DNA of 44,836 bases from JAVJSD01 sp040219575. Its GTDB lineage: Bacteria > Planctomycetota > Planctomycetia > Pirellulales > Pirellulaceae. The notes under the pieces were generated by a model, which saw nothing but the letters and a program-made list of their open reading frames with translations, did not search any database and was not told the DNA's origin. Location: positions 1 through 44,836 of the forward strand of contig JAVJSD010000072.1 of the NCBI GenBank assembly GCA_040219575.1. Reading direction: 5' to 3'. Positions 15,963-24,692 of the stretch are shown here, in pieces. Every line of letters begins with the position of its first letter. The first letter of the stretch is position 1. The position numbers were made by a program, and so were the translations under genes.

Positions 15963-16508
15963 GTGAACCAGGCCCGACGCGCGACGCCCGAACTCGAACA
16001 TCTGCTGGATTTGTTCTACGAACAGCCTGACACGCTGGGCAAGTTCGAGGAGGTCGATGAGTCCGACATGCCCGAGGTGTATCGCGGGCTGCTGGCCCAC
16101 GACAAGCACATGACGGTGACCGTGGAGGCCTTTCACGGTTGCAACGTTGATGTCCGCGTACTCGAGACGCGGGTCACCAAGACGCATTACTCGCGGAAGA
16201 TCCTGCTCACGCGCCAGTCGGACGGCGCGGTCGTTCAATACGGCATCGTGCGGTTGAATCTCGACTACCTGGAAAAGGATGCCCGCCGGGAGATCGAAAG
16301 CCAACAGACGCCGCTGGGCCGCGTGTTGATCAAACACAACGTGCTGCGGACGGTGCGTTTGTTGGCGTTGTGGAAGATCGAGCCTGGCGAGGAGCTGCGC
16401 AAACTTTTCGGATTGGAGGGGGCGACCGCCTGCTTTGGCCGCACCGCCCTGATCTACTGCAATGGAATCCCCGCCGTGGAATTGCTGGAAATAGTGACAC
16501 CAGCTTGA
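15963..16508 (+). CDS. Chorismate-lyase-like protein
   Basis: About 181 residues with the order of features of the chorismate pyruvate-lyase/DUF98 family: LAHDKHMTVTVEAFHGCNVD, YSRKILLTRQSDGAVVQYGI, QTPLGRVLIKHNVL, then FGRTALIYCNGIPAVELLEI at the end. In UbiC this enzyme cleaves chorismate to 4-hydroxybenzoate and pyruvate. Here the conserved terminal Glu region is present, but activity cannot be judged. An ATG at 15882 gives 27 extra residues, but a GTG at 15963 has GGAGA at ideal spacing and begins at the conserved part. It lies 108 bp after the prenyl synthase and before the flavoenzyme, suggesting supply of an aromatic acceptor for a prenyl chain. Confidence 0.7.
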   Translation: MNQARRATPELEHLLDLFYEQPDTLGKFEEVDESDMPEVYRGLLAHDKHMTVTVEAFHGCNVDVRVLETRVTKTHYSRKILLTRQSDGAVVQYGIVRLNLDYLEKDARREIESQQTPLGRVLIKHNVLRTVRLLALWKIEPGEELRKLFGLEGATACFGRTALIYCNGIPAVELLEIVTPA

Positions 16509-16707
16509 CGGACGGGTAAAATACTCCGCAGTCGCCTCTCGCCAAATACACTGGGCGACGCGTGGGGAACCGGGGGGACGCCCCACAACTCGACTCTGGA
16601 TTCGACCCGAACCAGGCGAGTCGCGGCTTCATGGTCGCCTTTCCCCCGCCGCCACGCCCGAACCCGCCGCGATTCAGCCCACCTCGAATTCCAGCTACGG
16701 TAGCCCC

Positions 16708-17967
16708 ATGAAGGACGCGTACGATTGCATCGTTATCGGAGGTGGTCCCGCCGGATCCACCACCGCCGCACTGGTCGCCGATGGGGGCTGCAGCACGCTG
16801 CTGTTGGAGCGGGAGAAGGTGCCCCGTTTCCACGTCGGTGAATCGCTAATGCCCGAGACGTACTGGCCGCTCAAACGGCTGGGCGTACTGGAGCAAATGA
16901 AGCGCAGCCAGTTCGTCAAGAAGGTGAGCGTGCAGTTCATCAACGACACGGGACGAGAATCGCAGCCGTTCTTCTTCAAGGAGCATGACCCGCGAGAATC
17001 GTCGGAGACCTGGCAAGTCGAGCGGGCGGACTTCGACAAGATGCTGTTCGACAACGCGGCCGCCAAAGGGGCCGACTGCCTCGATCAAACGCGCGTCCGC
17101 GAAGTATTGTTCGAAGGCGAAAAGGCGGTCGGCGTGCGACTGGAGACGCAGGACGGCTCCCCGCGGGAGATCGCCTGCCGCGTGGTCGTCGACGCCACCG
17201 GGCAGCAGTCGTTTCTCGCCTCTCGACTGGGTCTGCGCGTCGACGATCAGCGACTCAGGAAGGCGGCCATCTGGGGCTACTACCGCGGCGCCAAGCGCGA
17301 TCCCGGCGAGCACGGCGGCGCGACGATCATCATGCACACCGAGGGGAAGCATTCCTGGTTCTGGTATATCCCATTATCCAACGACATCACCAGCATCGGC
17401 GTCGTGGCCGACAACGATTACCTGCTCAAGGGCCGCGGCAAGCCGGCCAGCGTGTTCGAAGACGAACTGGTCAAGTGCCCCGGCCTCGCCTCGCGACTGA
17501 TGGACGCGGAGCTGATCAGCAAGTTTCGCGTCGCCAAGGAGTTTTCCTACACGACCCGCAAGCAGGCCGGCGACGGCTGGGTGCTGGTCGGCGACGCCTT
17601 CGGATTCATCGACCCTATTTACTCGTCGGGCGTGTACTTCGCGCTCCGCTCGGGAGAACTCGCCGCCGACGCGATCGTGGAAGGGCTGGCCGCCGGCGAC
17701 ACTTCCGCCGAACAGCTTTCGAAGTGGGCCTCCGACTTCCGCGGCGGCACCAAGTGGATTCGCAAGCTGGTCGATGCCTACTACACGAACGAATTCAGCT
17801 TCGGCATGTTCATGCGCGACCATCCGGAACATGCCGGCAACTTGACCGATCTCTTGATCGGCCGGATCTTCCACGACGGCGCCGGCCGCATCTTCGACGA
17901 CATGGACCCGATGCTGGAGAAGGTGCGGGAGCAGGTCGATCAGCCCGACGCCGTCTCTTCGGAATAG
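16708..17967 (+). CDS. FAD-dependent oxidoreductase with flavin-dependent halogenase motifs
   Basis: A 419-residue flavoprotein. The dinucleotide-binding loop is IVIGGGPAGS (G11-x-G13-x-x-G16). PRFHVGESLMP follows, and a late DGWVLVGDAFGFIDPIYSSG completes FAD binding. Residues 217-222 read WFWYIP, matching the WxWxIP signature of flavin-dependent halogenases. The segment SQFVKKVSVQF places Lys71/72 where the catalytic Lys of phenol-type halogenases sits. The family also contains geranylgeranyl-reductase-like and hydroxylating enzymes, so halogenation is likely but not certain. A 199-bp gap separates it from the chorismate-lyase-like gene. A phenolic acid from that enzyme would be a plausible substrate. 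Confidence 0.75.
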   Translation: MKDAYDCIVIGGGPAGSTTAALVADGGCSTLLLEREKVPRFHVGESLMPETYWPLKRLGVLEQMKRSQFVKKVSVQFINDTGRESQPFFFKEHDPRESSETWQVERADFDKMLFDNAAAKGADCLDQTRVREVLFEGEKAVGVRLETQDGSPREIACRVVVDATGQQSFLASRLGLRVDDQRLRKAAIWGYYRGAKRDPGEHGGATIIMHTEGKHSWFWYIPLSNDITSIGVVADNDYLLKGRGKPASVFEDELVKCPGLASRLMDAELISKFRVAKEFSYTTRKQAGDGWVLVGDAFGFIDPIYSSGVYFALRSGELAADAIVEGLAAGDTSAEQLSKWASDFRGGTKWIRKLVDAYYTNEFSFGMFMRDHPEHAGNLTDLLIGRIFHDGAGRIFDDMDPMLEKVREQVDQPDAVSSE

Positions 17968-18123
17968 GATGCTGGGCAGGTTTTCGAACAGGCGTAGACG
18001 GCCTGGAACGGCCGACTTACATTGAACCGCTCATCACAGCGCTCTCGGATGCAGTCGACGCCGCCAGCGTCGGCGTTTCGATGGACGTATGGCGGATGAT
18101 CGCAGCGTCCGCCACCAGCCAAC

Positions 18124-18582
18124 ATGGAGCTTGCGGCGAAGATGGTCGATCGGTTTCTTCAAGCGGCGATCGCGGAGGCCCGGCAAGGGCGCGACGAAGG
18201 AGGCATTCCGATCGGTTCGGTGCTGGTGCTCGACGAGGAGATCATCGGCCGGGGACACAACCGCCGCGTGCAGCGAGGCAGCGCCATCCTGCACGCCGAG
18301 ATGGACTGCCTCGAGAACGCCGGCAGGCGCTCCGCGGCGGACTATCGCCAGTCGACGCTGTACTCCACGCTCTCTCCCTGCGACATGTGCAGCGGCACGG
18401 CGCTCTTGTATCAAATTCCGCGCGTCGTGGTGGGCGAGAACCGCACGTTCCAGGGCCCTGAGGATTACGTCCGGTCGCGCGGAGTGGATCTCACCATCGT
18501 GGATGATCCCGAGTGCGTGGCGTTGATGGAGACGTTCATACGCGAACATCCACAGCTATGGAACGAGGATATCGGGGAGTAA
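18124..18582 (+). CDS. Cytosine/nucleoside deaminase (Fcy1-like)
   Basis: A 152-residue zinc deaminase. H57-A58-E59 and PCDMC (C86, C89) supply the zinc ligands and catalytic Glu. YSTLSPCDMCSGTALLY, IPRVVVGENRTF, SRGVDLTIVDD and the terminal LWNEDIGE resemble yeast-type cytosine deaminase closely along its whole length, so cytosine to uracil is the best guess; guanine or nucleoside deamination is possible. The start at 18124 lacks a strong ribosome binding site, and the Met at 18142 is an alternative. It lies 156 bp after the flavoenzyme on the same strand and may or may not belong to the cluster. Confidence 0.85.
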   Translation: MELAAKMVDRFLQAAIAEARQGRDEGGIPIGSVLVLDEEIIGRGHNRRVQRGSAILHAEMDCLENAGRRSAADYRQSTLYSTLSPCDMCSGTALLYQIPRVVVGENRTFQGPEDYVRSRGVDLTIVDDPECVALMETFIREHPQLWNEDIGE

Positions 18583-18619
18583 CCGCCGGCGTCCTGACCT
18601 TGCCATCAAAACAACAAAA

Positions 18620-18680
18620 CGACGGCGGAGCCGTCGGCTTGGGAAGGCGCAATCGCGACGGCCAAGCCGTCGGCTTGGGA
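18620..18680. repeat. Two short palindromes inside a 16-bp direct repeat
   Basis: CGACGGC-GGA-GCCGTCG (18620-18636) and CGACGGC-CAA-GCCGTCG (18656-18672) are perfect 7-bp inverted repeats spaced 36 bp apart. Each is extended by the shared sequence agccgtcggcttggga (18629-18644, 18665-18680). The arrangement resembles a paired REP (BIME-like) unit just upstream of the sulfotransferase gene. Confidence 0.75.
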
Positions 18681-18700
18681 GCGGATTGGGTTATCGATCG

Positions 18701-19849
18701 ATGAGCGACTCCACCACCTGGCAAGATCGATACCTCATCCACCTTGGTCCGGGCATCCTCGGCGGCATCACCTTCGAGGATTGGCTGCGACTGCTGGCCG
18801 AGAACCGCTTCTCCATCGATCCGCCCTATTGGGGCCGGGCGCTGACCATCACGCTGCAGAGCCTCGTCAACAGTCTGGTGGCGCGGCGCGAGCGAGCCCG
18901 ATTCGAAAAGCAAATCGACGCCACGGAAATCCAGCCGCCGGTTTTCGTGCTCGGCATGTGGCGCAGCGGCACCACGCATCTGCAGAATCTTCTCTCGCAA
19001 GACGCGAGGTTCGCGTTCCCGAACTATTTTCAATCGCTGTTTCCGCACACGTTTCTGTTGATGGAGCAGCGGAGTGCGAAAATGGCCGACGCCCTCGCAC
19101 CCAAGAAACGCCCACTCGACAATGTGCGGCTGGGAATGGACCAGCCTTGCGAGGACGAAATGGCGCTCTGCGCGCTGGTGCAGCGTTCGTTCATGCTCAG
19201 CCTGGTGTTTCCTCGCCGCGCCGACTTCTACGACCGCTACCTCACGTTCCGCGAGGCGGATCAAAACGATCTCCACCGTTGGAAGCAGGCGTTTCACTGG
19301 TTCGTCCGCAAACTGACCTACAAGCACGGCCGACCGCTCGTGCTCAAATCTCCCGGCCACACCTGCCGCATCAAGCTGCTGCTGGAGTTGTTTCCCGACG
19401 CGCGGTTCGTGCACATCCACCGGCATCCATACGACGTCTACGTTTCGGCGAAGCGGTCCGCCAGCCGACTCGTGCCCTACTGGGCGCTGCAGCGAGTTGA
19501 CTTGAACGCCGTCGCGGATACCGTCTTCGAATCGAACACGGAATTCTACACCGCCTTCTTCGAGGAGCGCCCGCTGATCCCGGTGGGACAATTCCACGAA
19601 CTGGCATTCGAAGACCTGGAACGCGATCCGGTCGCGGAGTTGCAGAAGACCTACACGGCGCTCGACCTGCCCGACTTTCATGTCGTCGAACCGCGTCTGC
19701 GCGAGTATCTTGCCTCCCTGGCCGGTTACCAGAAGAACGCGATGAGCGTCCTTCCACCTGAAGATCGCCAACGCATTCAAATCGCGTGGCCTTGGTGCTT
19801 CGACCAATGGGGCTACTCGCGCGAACCCGCAGCGCAAGCTATTTCGTAG
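18701..19849 (+). CDS. PAPS-dependent sulfotransferase
   Basis: A 382-residue soluble sulfotransferase. The 5'-phosphosulfate loop is FVLGMWRSGTTHLQNLL (residues 85-93 GMWRSGTTH). The 3'-phosphate motif is FVHIHRHPYDVYVSAKR (about 236-252). It transfers sulfuryl groups from PAPS to hydroxyl or amino groups of lipids, sugars or small molecules. A TTG at 18686 gives a slightly longer frame; the ATG at 18701 is the conventional choice. It is the last plus-strand gene before the convergent nuo block. A role in sulfating the terpenoid product is possible, but planctomycetes have many such genes. Confidence 0.8.
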   Translation: MSDSTTWQDRYLIHLGPGILGGITFEDWLRLLAENRFSIDPPYWGRALTITLQSLVNSLVARRERARFEKQIDATEIQPPVFVLGMWRSGTTHLQNLLSQDARFAFPNYFQSLFPHTFLLMEQRSAKMADALAPKKRPLDNVRLGMDQPCEDEMALCALVQRSFMLSLVFPRRADFYDRYLTFREADQNDLHRWKQAFHWFVRKLTYKHGRPLVLKSPGHTCRIKLLLELFPDARFVHIHRHPYDVYVSAKRSASRLVPYWALQRVDLNAVADTVFESNTEFYTAFFEERPLIPVGQFHELAFEDLERDPVAELQKTYTALDLPDFHVVEPRLREYLASLAGYQKNAMSVLPPEDRQRIQIAWPWCFDQWGYSREPAAQAIS

Positions 19850-19904
19850 GAGGCGTCGTTAGCGTCTCTCGCCGTTGCCGACGACATCGGCGAGGACTTT
19901 GGCC

Positions 19905-20333
19905 TTACGCCGCCTGCGGCACCAGTTCTTCGAGCGCATCGAGATGCGCCTTGGCGGCGCCGAGTGATTCCTCGGCGAGCGCCTTGCCGAGCGGGTCGTC
20001 GCCCAACTTTTCGACGCATGCTTCGATCTGGGTGATGTCGCGGCGCTGGTCTCCGATCATCCGTTTGACGAGGTATTCGAACGACAGATCGTGGAGACCC
20101 GTGAAGTACATCGGGAATTCGCCGTGGCGAACGTTGGCGTTGCGCTCGATCAGCAGCGAACCGATGCGGTCGACCATCTCCGTCTGGCTGGCGACGATGT
20201 GGCCGAGCACTTCGCGCGCTTTCTCGTCGCCCGTCATCGGATAGGGCGTCGCATAGCTGAGGTACATGGGCAGCGAGCGATGATGCAGGATCAGCAGGCG
20301 ATTCAGGACGTCGTTCGTATCAGCGGTGGCCAT
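19905..20333 (-). CDS. Ferritin-like four-helix protein (hypothetical)
   Basis: A 142-residue, almost entirely helical protein without signal peptide. LILHHRSLPMYLSYATPY, then EKAREVLGHIVASQTEMVDR and MIGDQRRDITQIEACVEKLG suggest a four-helix bundle with His/Glu pairs like ferritin-like or DinB/hemerythrin-type families; metal binding is not established. It begins 51 bp after nuoN on the same strand and is probably the last gene of that transcript. It might protect against reactive oxygen or handle iron for the respiratory chain, but that is speculation from context. Confidence 0.65.
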   Translation of the reverse strand: MATADTNDVLNRLLILHHRSLPMYLSYATPYPMTGDEKAREVLGHIVASQTEMVDRIGSLLIERNANVRHGEFPMYFTGLHDLSFEYLVKRMIGDQRRDITQIEACVEKLGDDPLGKALAEESLGAAKAHLDALEELVPQAA

Positions 20334-20384
20334 GCGGGAGAATCGACTCGCTCGAATCGTGAAGTGGTGGGCCGGTGAAAAAGC

Positions 20385-22328
20385 TTACGTCAGCAAATGC
20401 CGGGCGGCGGCTTCGGCGACGTCCTTGAGTCCGTTCCAGTAGAAGAACAACAGCACCGTGGCGGCGGCGGTGAACCACACGAACAGCCCCTGCAGGGAGA
20501 CGTCGGAGAAGCTGAACGGGCGACGGTCCGCCGGATCGGGATCCATCGTCATCACCTTCACCACGCGGAGATAGTAGAACAGGCTGACGGCCGTGTTCAG
20601 GCCGCCGGCGACCAGCACAACCATCAGGTAGCCGGCCGGTTGTCCCGCGGCCGCGGTGATCTGGTAACCGTCGACCAGAGAGGCGAAGATCGCGAACTTT
20701 CCGATGAAGCCCGCCAAGGGGGGCAGCCCCACCAGGCTGAACAGAATAATGGAGAAGCAAATCGTCACGCCAGGAGTCTGCCGCAGCAGGCCCGCGTAGT
20801 CGCTGATCTCCTCGCTGCCCATCGCGTTGCGCAGGAACGCCACGACGGCGAACGCGCCCAGATTCATGAACAGGTACACGCCCAGGTAGATGGCCAGCGC
20901 CGCCACCGCCGACTGCGCCGCCGCCGGATCGAGTCCGGCCATCGCCATCACGGGCGGCACGGCCATCATCATGTAGCCGGCATGAGCGATGGTGGAGTAG
21001 GCCAGCAGCCGTTTGATGTTCGTCTGGCCGTAGGCGGCCAGATTTCCGAACGTGCAGGTGATGACGGCCAGGAAGGCCACCAGCTTGCCCAGGAATCCGC
21101 GGACCGGTTCGAGCGCCGTCACCAGCGCGCCGCGCGCGAAGGTGTCGCCGCCGACCTGGACGTCGCCCGCTTCGCCGCCATCGACTCCAACGGAGTTTTC
21201 CAGTTCGTCCTCAACCGCCATCAAGCCCGGCTGACCTTCCAGCGGGCGAGAGCTCGTCGTGGTCTCGGTATCGTTGGCGCCGCTCGTCTGACTCTGGACG
21301 GCGCTGCGCAAACCCGGGGCGAAATAGTGCTCGCCGCCGGGCAGCTTGTAATCCGCCAGCGTGGTCCCCGGGGGAATGTCCTCGAAACCGATCGGCTGCG
21401 GCCCCAGGAAACCGACGCCGATCACAACGCGGACCAACAGGGCGAGCGCCGCGGCCTTCGACGCCACGCTCAGGAACGCGTTCACTTCAGCGGCCGCCCC
21501 TTCGAACACGTCAGGACACCAGAAGTGGAACGGCACGGCCGACAGCTTGAACGCCAGGCCGACCATCACCATCAGCCCACCGAGCGCCAGCACCATCAAC
21601 TCCTGCGGAGGCATGCCTTCGATCAGCTTCCCGCCGAGTTGGCCCGCGAGCGTCGGCAAGTGCGCCGAGCCGGCGATACCGGCCAGCAAGCTGATGCCGT
21701 ATAGCATCACACCCGCGGCGCCGGCGCCATAGATCGAGTATTTGAGAGCCGCTTCGCTGCCGCGCCGGCGTCCTTTGAGCATGCCCGCCAACACGTACGA
21801 CGGCACGCTCGCCATTTCCACCGCCAGGAAGATTGTCAGCAGATGGTTGGCGGAGGCCATCAGGCACATGCCGAGCGTGGAGCCCAACACCAGCGTGTAG
21901 ATGTCCGGACCGTCTTCCTTGTCGGGAATCCCCGACAGTTTGGTGAACACCAAGAACAGCACGACGAACAACAGCAGCAGCGCCCGCATGAAGACCGTGA
22001 AGGTGTCGTAGACCAACATGCCGGTGAAGATCTCCATCCGCGTGACGGCGGAGGGATCGGCGTAGTTGATTGCCTCGGCGCCCAGGTGGTTCAGCGGCAA
22101 TCCGGAAAGCAGCGCGGCCAACGTTCCCAAAAAGGCGATGTAGAAGGCGTCGATCCGCTGCCCGAACTTGAACACGCGCACCAGCAGCATCAGCACGATC
22201 GTGCCGCACAGAATCAACTCGGGGCGGAAGGCGGCGATGCTCGAGTCGGGCGCGAACGCAAGCGCGCCTCCACCAAGGCCCTTGGTGTCGATAATCAGGC
22301 GGCTGATGAGTTGGTGAAACTCGTTCAC
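20385..22328 (-). CDS. nuoN: NADH-quinone oxidoreductase subunit N
   Basis: A 647-residue antiporter-like membrane subunit of complex I, longer than the usual ~480. Typical segments are GTIVLMLLVRVF, LGMCLMASANHLLTIFLAVE with MASVPSYVLAGML, FHFWCPDVFEGAA, KRLLAYSTIAHAGYM and GLPPLAGFIGKFAIF. Residues about 312-405 are an inserted hydrophilic, Thr/Gly/Glu-rich loop with no counterpart in standard NuoN. The start is a GTG at 22328 with AGGAAAG upstream. Proton pumping is the expected role. It is 66 bp downstream of nuoM. Confidence 0.93.
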   Translation of the reverse strand: MNEFHQLISRLIIDTKGLGGGALAFAPDSSIAAFRPELILCGTIVLMLLVRVFKFGQRIDAFYIAFLGTLAALLSGLPLNHLGAEAINYADPSAVTRMEIFTGMLVYDTFTVFMRALLLLFVVLFLVFTKLSGIPDKEDGPDIYTLVLGSTLGMCLMASANHLLTIFLAVEMASVPSYVLAGMLKGRRRGSEAALKYSIYGAGAAGVMLYGISLLAGIAGSAHLPTLAGQLGGKLIEGMPPQELMVLALGGLMVMVGLAFKLSAVPFHFWCPDVFEGAAAEVNAFLSVASKAAALALLVRVVIGVGFLGPQPIGFEDIPPGTTLADYKLPGGEHYFAPGLRSAVQSQTSGANDTETTTSSRPLEGQPGLMAVEDELENSVGVDGGEAGDVQVGGDTFARGALVTALEPVRGFLGKLVAFLAVITCTFGNLAAYGQTNIKRLLAYSTIAHAGYMMMAVPPVMAMAGLDPAAAQSAVAALAIYLGVYLFMNLGAFAVVAFLRNAMGSEEISDYAGLLRQTPGVTICFSIILFSLVGLPPLAGFIGKFAIFASLVDGYQITAAAGQPAGYLMVVLVAGGLNTAVSLFYYLRVVKVMTMDPDPADRRPFSFSDVSLQGLFVWFTAAATVLLFFYWNGLKDVAEAAARHLLT

Positions 22329-22394
22329 GACGTTAATCTTTCCTGCCGGCGGCGAAGCGCAATGAACCTCGCGGCGTGGGGCGGTGGGTGCTCG

Positions 22395-24623
22395 TTAGGG
22401 ATGGTCGGCGGATGTCGCGGATGCAGGAGTCGCGGCGGCGGGAGTGCTCGCAGCGGCGCCTTCGACTTGAGGAAGACTGGCGGCGATGCGGGCGGCCTCC
22501 GCCGGCGGCGCGGGAAGATGCTGAACCAGTGGATCGACGCCGACAGGCGCAACTTGGGCCGCCGCTGGGGGTTCGCCCGCGTCACCATCTCCGTCGCCGT
22601 CCGCTTCGGCCACTTTCGCGGCGTTTGCGGGCACGGCCACGTCGCGCGTCCAATCGGCGAGCTGCTGGGTTTGCTGCTCGATCGTGGGCTTCATATATCG
22701 CAACACGGTTTGATACGGGAACACGCCAAGGACGATCGCCAACACGAAGAGCGGCAGCGCCACCGCCAATTCGCGAGGCTTGATCTCCGTCAGCTCCTCC
22801 TCGTGGGGCCCCTTGTACTCGGCGCCCAGGTACACCCGCTGCAAGGCCCACAGGATGTACGCGGCGGTGATGATCACGACCGCGGCCGAGATCACCGCGA
22901 GAGCGTAGCTGTAGTTCCATACGGACAGCACCACCAGCACTTCGCCGATGAAGCCGCACAGACCGGGCAGCCCCAGGCCGGCGAAGAAGATTCCGATCGC
23001 CAGGGCCGTGTAGACCGGCATCTTGCCGAACAGGCCGCCGAACTCGTTCAGGTTGCGGTGATGCACGCGGTCGTAGACCACGCCCACCATGAAGAACATG
23101 CCGGCCGAACTGATGCCGTGGGCGATCATCTGGAACATGGCGCCCTGAACGCCCATGTTCCAGTACTCCGGGTTGAAGCCGTTGCCGGCCACCGCCGACC
23201 ACACTCCCAGGCCCAGCACGACGTAGCCCATGTGGCTGACAGAGCTGTAAGCGACAAGTCGTTTGAAGTCCTTCTGGGCCATCGCCGCCATGCCGCCGTA
23301 GACCATGCTGATCACGCCGATCAGACAGACCAGGAACGCCCCTTCGTACGCGCCGAAGGGACAGATCGGATAGCAGATGCGGATGATGCCGTAGCCGCCC
23401 ATCTTCAGCAGCACGCCGGCCAGGATCATCGAGATCGGAGTGGGCGCCTCGACGTGGGCGTCGGGAAGCCACGTATGCACGGGCACCGAGGGCACCTTGA
23501 TCGCGAAGCCGATGAACAGCAGCCAGAACGACCAGATTTGGAGCGTCTTGCTGAACGAGGTGGTGTGCTGCCCGATGGCGGCCAGCGCCAACAGGTTGAA
23601 CGTGTGCAGCTTGGGATCGACTTTGTGGAAGTCGATGGTCTCCGCGGCCAGTTCGCCGCGGCCTGCACCGCCGGACGGAAGCTCGGCCCGCGCGACGCCG
23701 GCCAACAGCGCGTTGTCGTTGATCGCGGCGACGGCGTCGGCCGCGGTCGCGTGTCCCTCGGGCAATGAGACAATGATGGTCTTCGACGGCGCGTCGAGGA
23801 TCGCCGTCGCTTCCTGCCCCTCTCCGCCGACCTCGAATTTCAAGGCTTCCAGACCCACGCCCTGTTTGCCGTGCCGCTCGAGCACCAGGGCGGAGTCCCC
23901 CTGGCCGATGCTGGTGCGCACTTCACCCAGCGCTTCTTCCACCGCCGGCGACGCGTGCAGGTCGGCCCATTTGACCGCGGCATTGGGGTTGCCATCAAAG
24001 TAGTCCGACGCCCGCGCCAAGGCCCGCATGTCGCTGTTGAAGTACAGCATCAGGATGGCGATCAACATCAACACGCTGCCCAACAGCGTGTAGAGGAAGA
24101 ATTTGATGGCGGCGTATTCGCGACGCGGTCCGCCCCACACGCCGATCAGGAAGTACATCGGCAACAGCATCACTTCCCAGAACACGTAGAACAGGAAGAA
24201 GTCGAGCGCCAGGAACACGCCCAGCATGCCCGTTTCCAGCAGCAAGAACAGGATGCAGTAGCCTTTGACATGCTTGGTGATCGACCAACTGGCGCCCATC
24301 GCCAGCAGGCTGACCAGCGCGGTGAGCATCACCAACGGAAAGCTGATGCCGTCGATGCCCATGTAGTATTCGATGTTGAACGAGGGAATCCACGGCTGAT
24401 TGAACGTGTTCTGCATCGAGGCCGAGGCTTCCCCGAGCGACTCGAAGTTCGTCCCCTGGTGCGAGAAAAAGCCCCACACGCATAGGATCAACACGGCGGC
24501 GGTGACGGCCAACGTGAAATAGCGAATCGCCTCGACGGCCTGCTTGGGAAAGAAGGCCAGCACAAGCGCCCCGAAGGCGGGCAGAAAGACGATGCCGCTA
24601 AGCAGATAGATGCTGTCGTTCAT
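22395..24623 (-). CDS. nuoM: NADH-quinone oxidoreductase subunit M
   Basis: A 742-residue subunit (usual ~500). The family core is clear: YYMGIDGISFPLVMLTALVS, EVMLLPMYFLIGVWGG, HTWLPDAHVEAPTPISMILA, KRLVAYSSVSHMGYVVLGLG and FAGLGLPGLCGFIGE. Two additions stand out. Residues ~200-335 form an extra soluble domain containing SKTIIVSLPEGHATAADAVA, which by eye resembles flagellin/hook IN-type repeats. A ~95-residue Ala/Pro/Asp-rich C-terminal tail follows the last membrane helix. The ATG at 24623 lacks an obvious ribosome binding site. It lies between nuoL (69 bp upstream) and nuoN. Confidence 0.93.
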   Translation of the reverse strand: MNDSIYLLSGIVFLPAFGALVLAFFPKQAVEAIRYFTLAVTAAVLILCVWGFFSHQGTNFESLGEASASMQNTFNQPWIPSFNIEYYMGIDGISFPLVMLTALVSLLAMGASWSITKHVKGYCILFLLLETGMLGVFLALDFFLFYVFWEVMLLPMYFLIGVWGGPRREYAAIKFFLYTLLGSVLMLIAILMLYFNSDMRALARASDYFDGNPNAAVKWADLHASPAVEEALGEVRTSIGQGDSALVLERHGKQGVGLEALKFEVGGEGQEATAILDAPSKTIIVSLPEGHATAADAVAAINDNALLAGVARAELPSGGAGRGELAAETIDFHKVDPKLHTFNLLALAAIGQHTTSFSKTLQIWSFWLLFIGFAIKVPSVPVHTWLPDAHVEAPTPISMILAGVLLKMGGYGIIRICYPICPFGAYEGAFLVCLIGVISMVYGGMAAMAQKDFKRLVAYSSVSHMGYVVLGLGVWSAVAGNGFNPEYWNMGVQGAMFQMIAHGISSAGMFFMVGVVYDRVHHRNLNEFGGLFGKMPVYTALAIGIFFAGLGLPGLCGFIGEVLVVLSVWNYSYALAVISAAVVIITAAYILWALQRVYLGAEYKGPHEEELTEIKPRELAVALPLFVLAIVLGVFPYQTVLRYMKPTIEQQTQQLADWTRDVAVPANAAKVAEADGDGDGDAGEPPAAAQVAPVGVDPLVQHLPAPPAEAARIAASLPQVEGAAASTPAAATPASATSADHP

Positions 24624-24692
24624 GGTTTTCGACGGGTCGCGTTATCGATTTCGTGCGGTTGTATTTGCGGTGGGGGGGACTGGGCGCAGCGC

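Noticed and set aside
16540..16590. GTGGGG...CCCCAC hairpin as terminator between the lyase-like and flavoenzyme genes
   Set aside because: Six-base stem with a large G-rich loop and no T-tract.
19850..19904. CTCGCCG...CGGCGAG hairpin between convergent genes as terminator
   Set aside because: A seven-base stem exists, but no run of T follows on either strand.
21843..23768. Long plus-strand open frame across nuoN-nuoM
   Set aside because: His/Gln/Asp-rich translation opposite genuine nuo genes; it is the complement shadow of high-GC codons, with no domain and no ribosome binding site.
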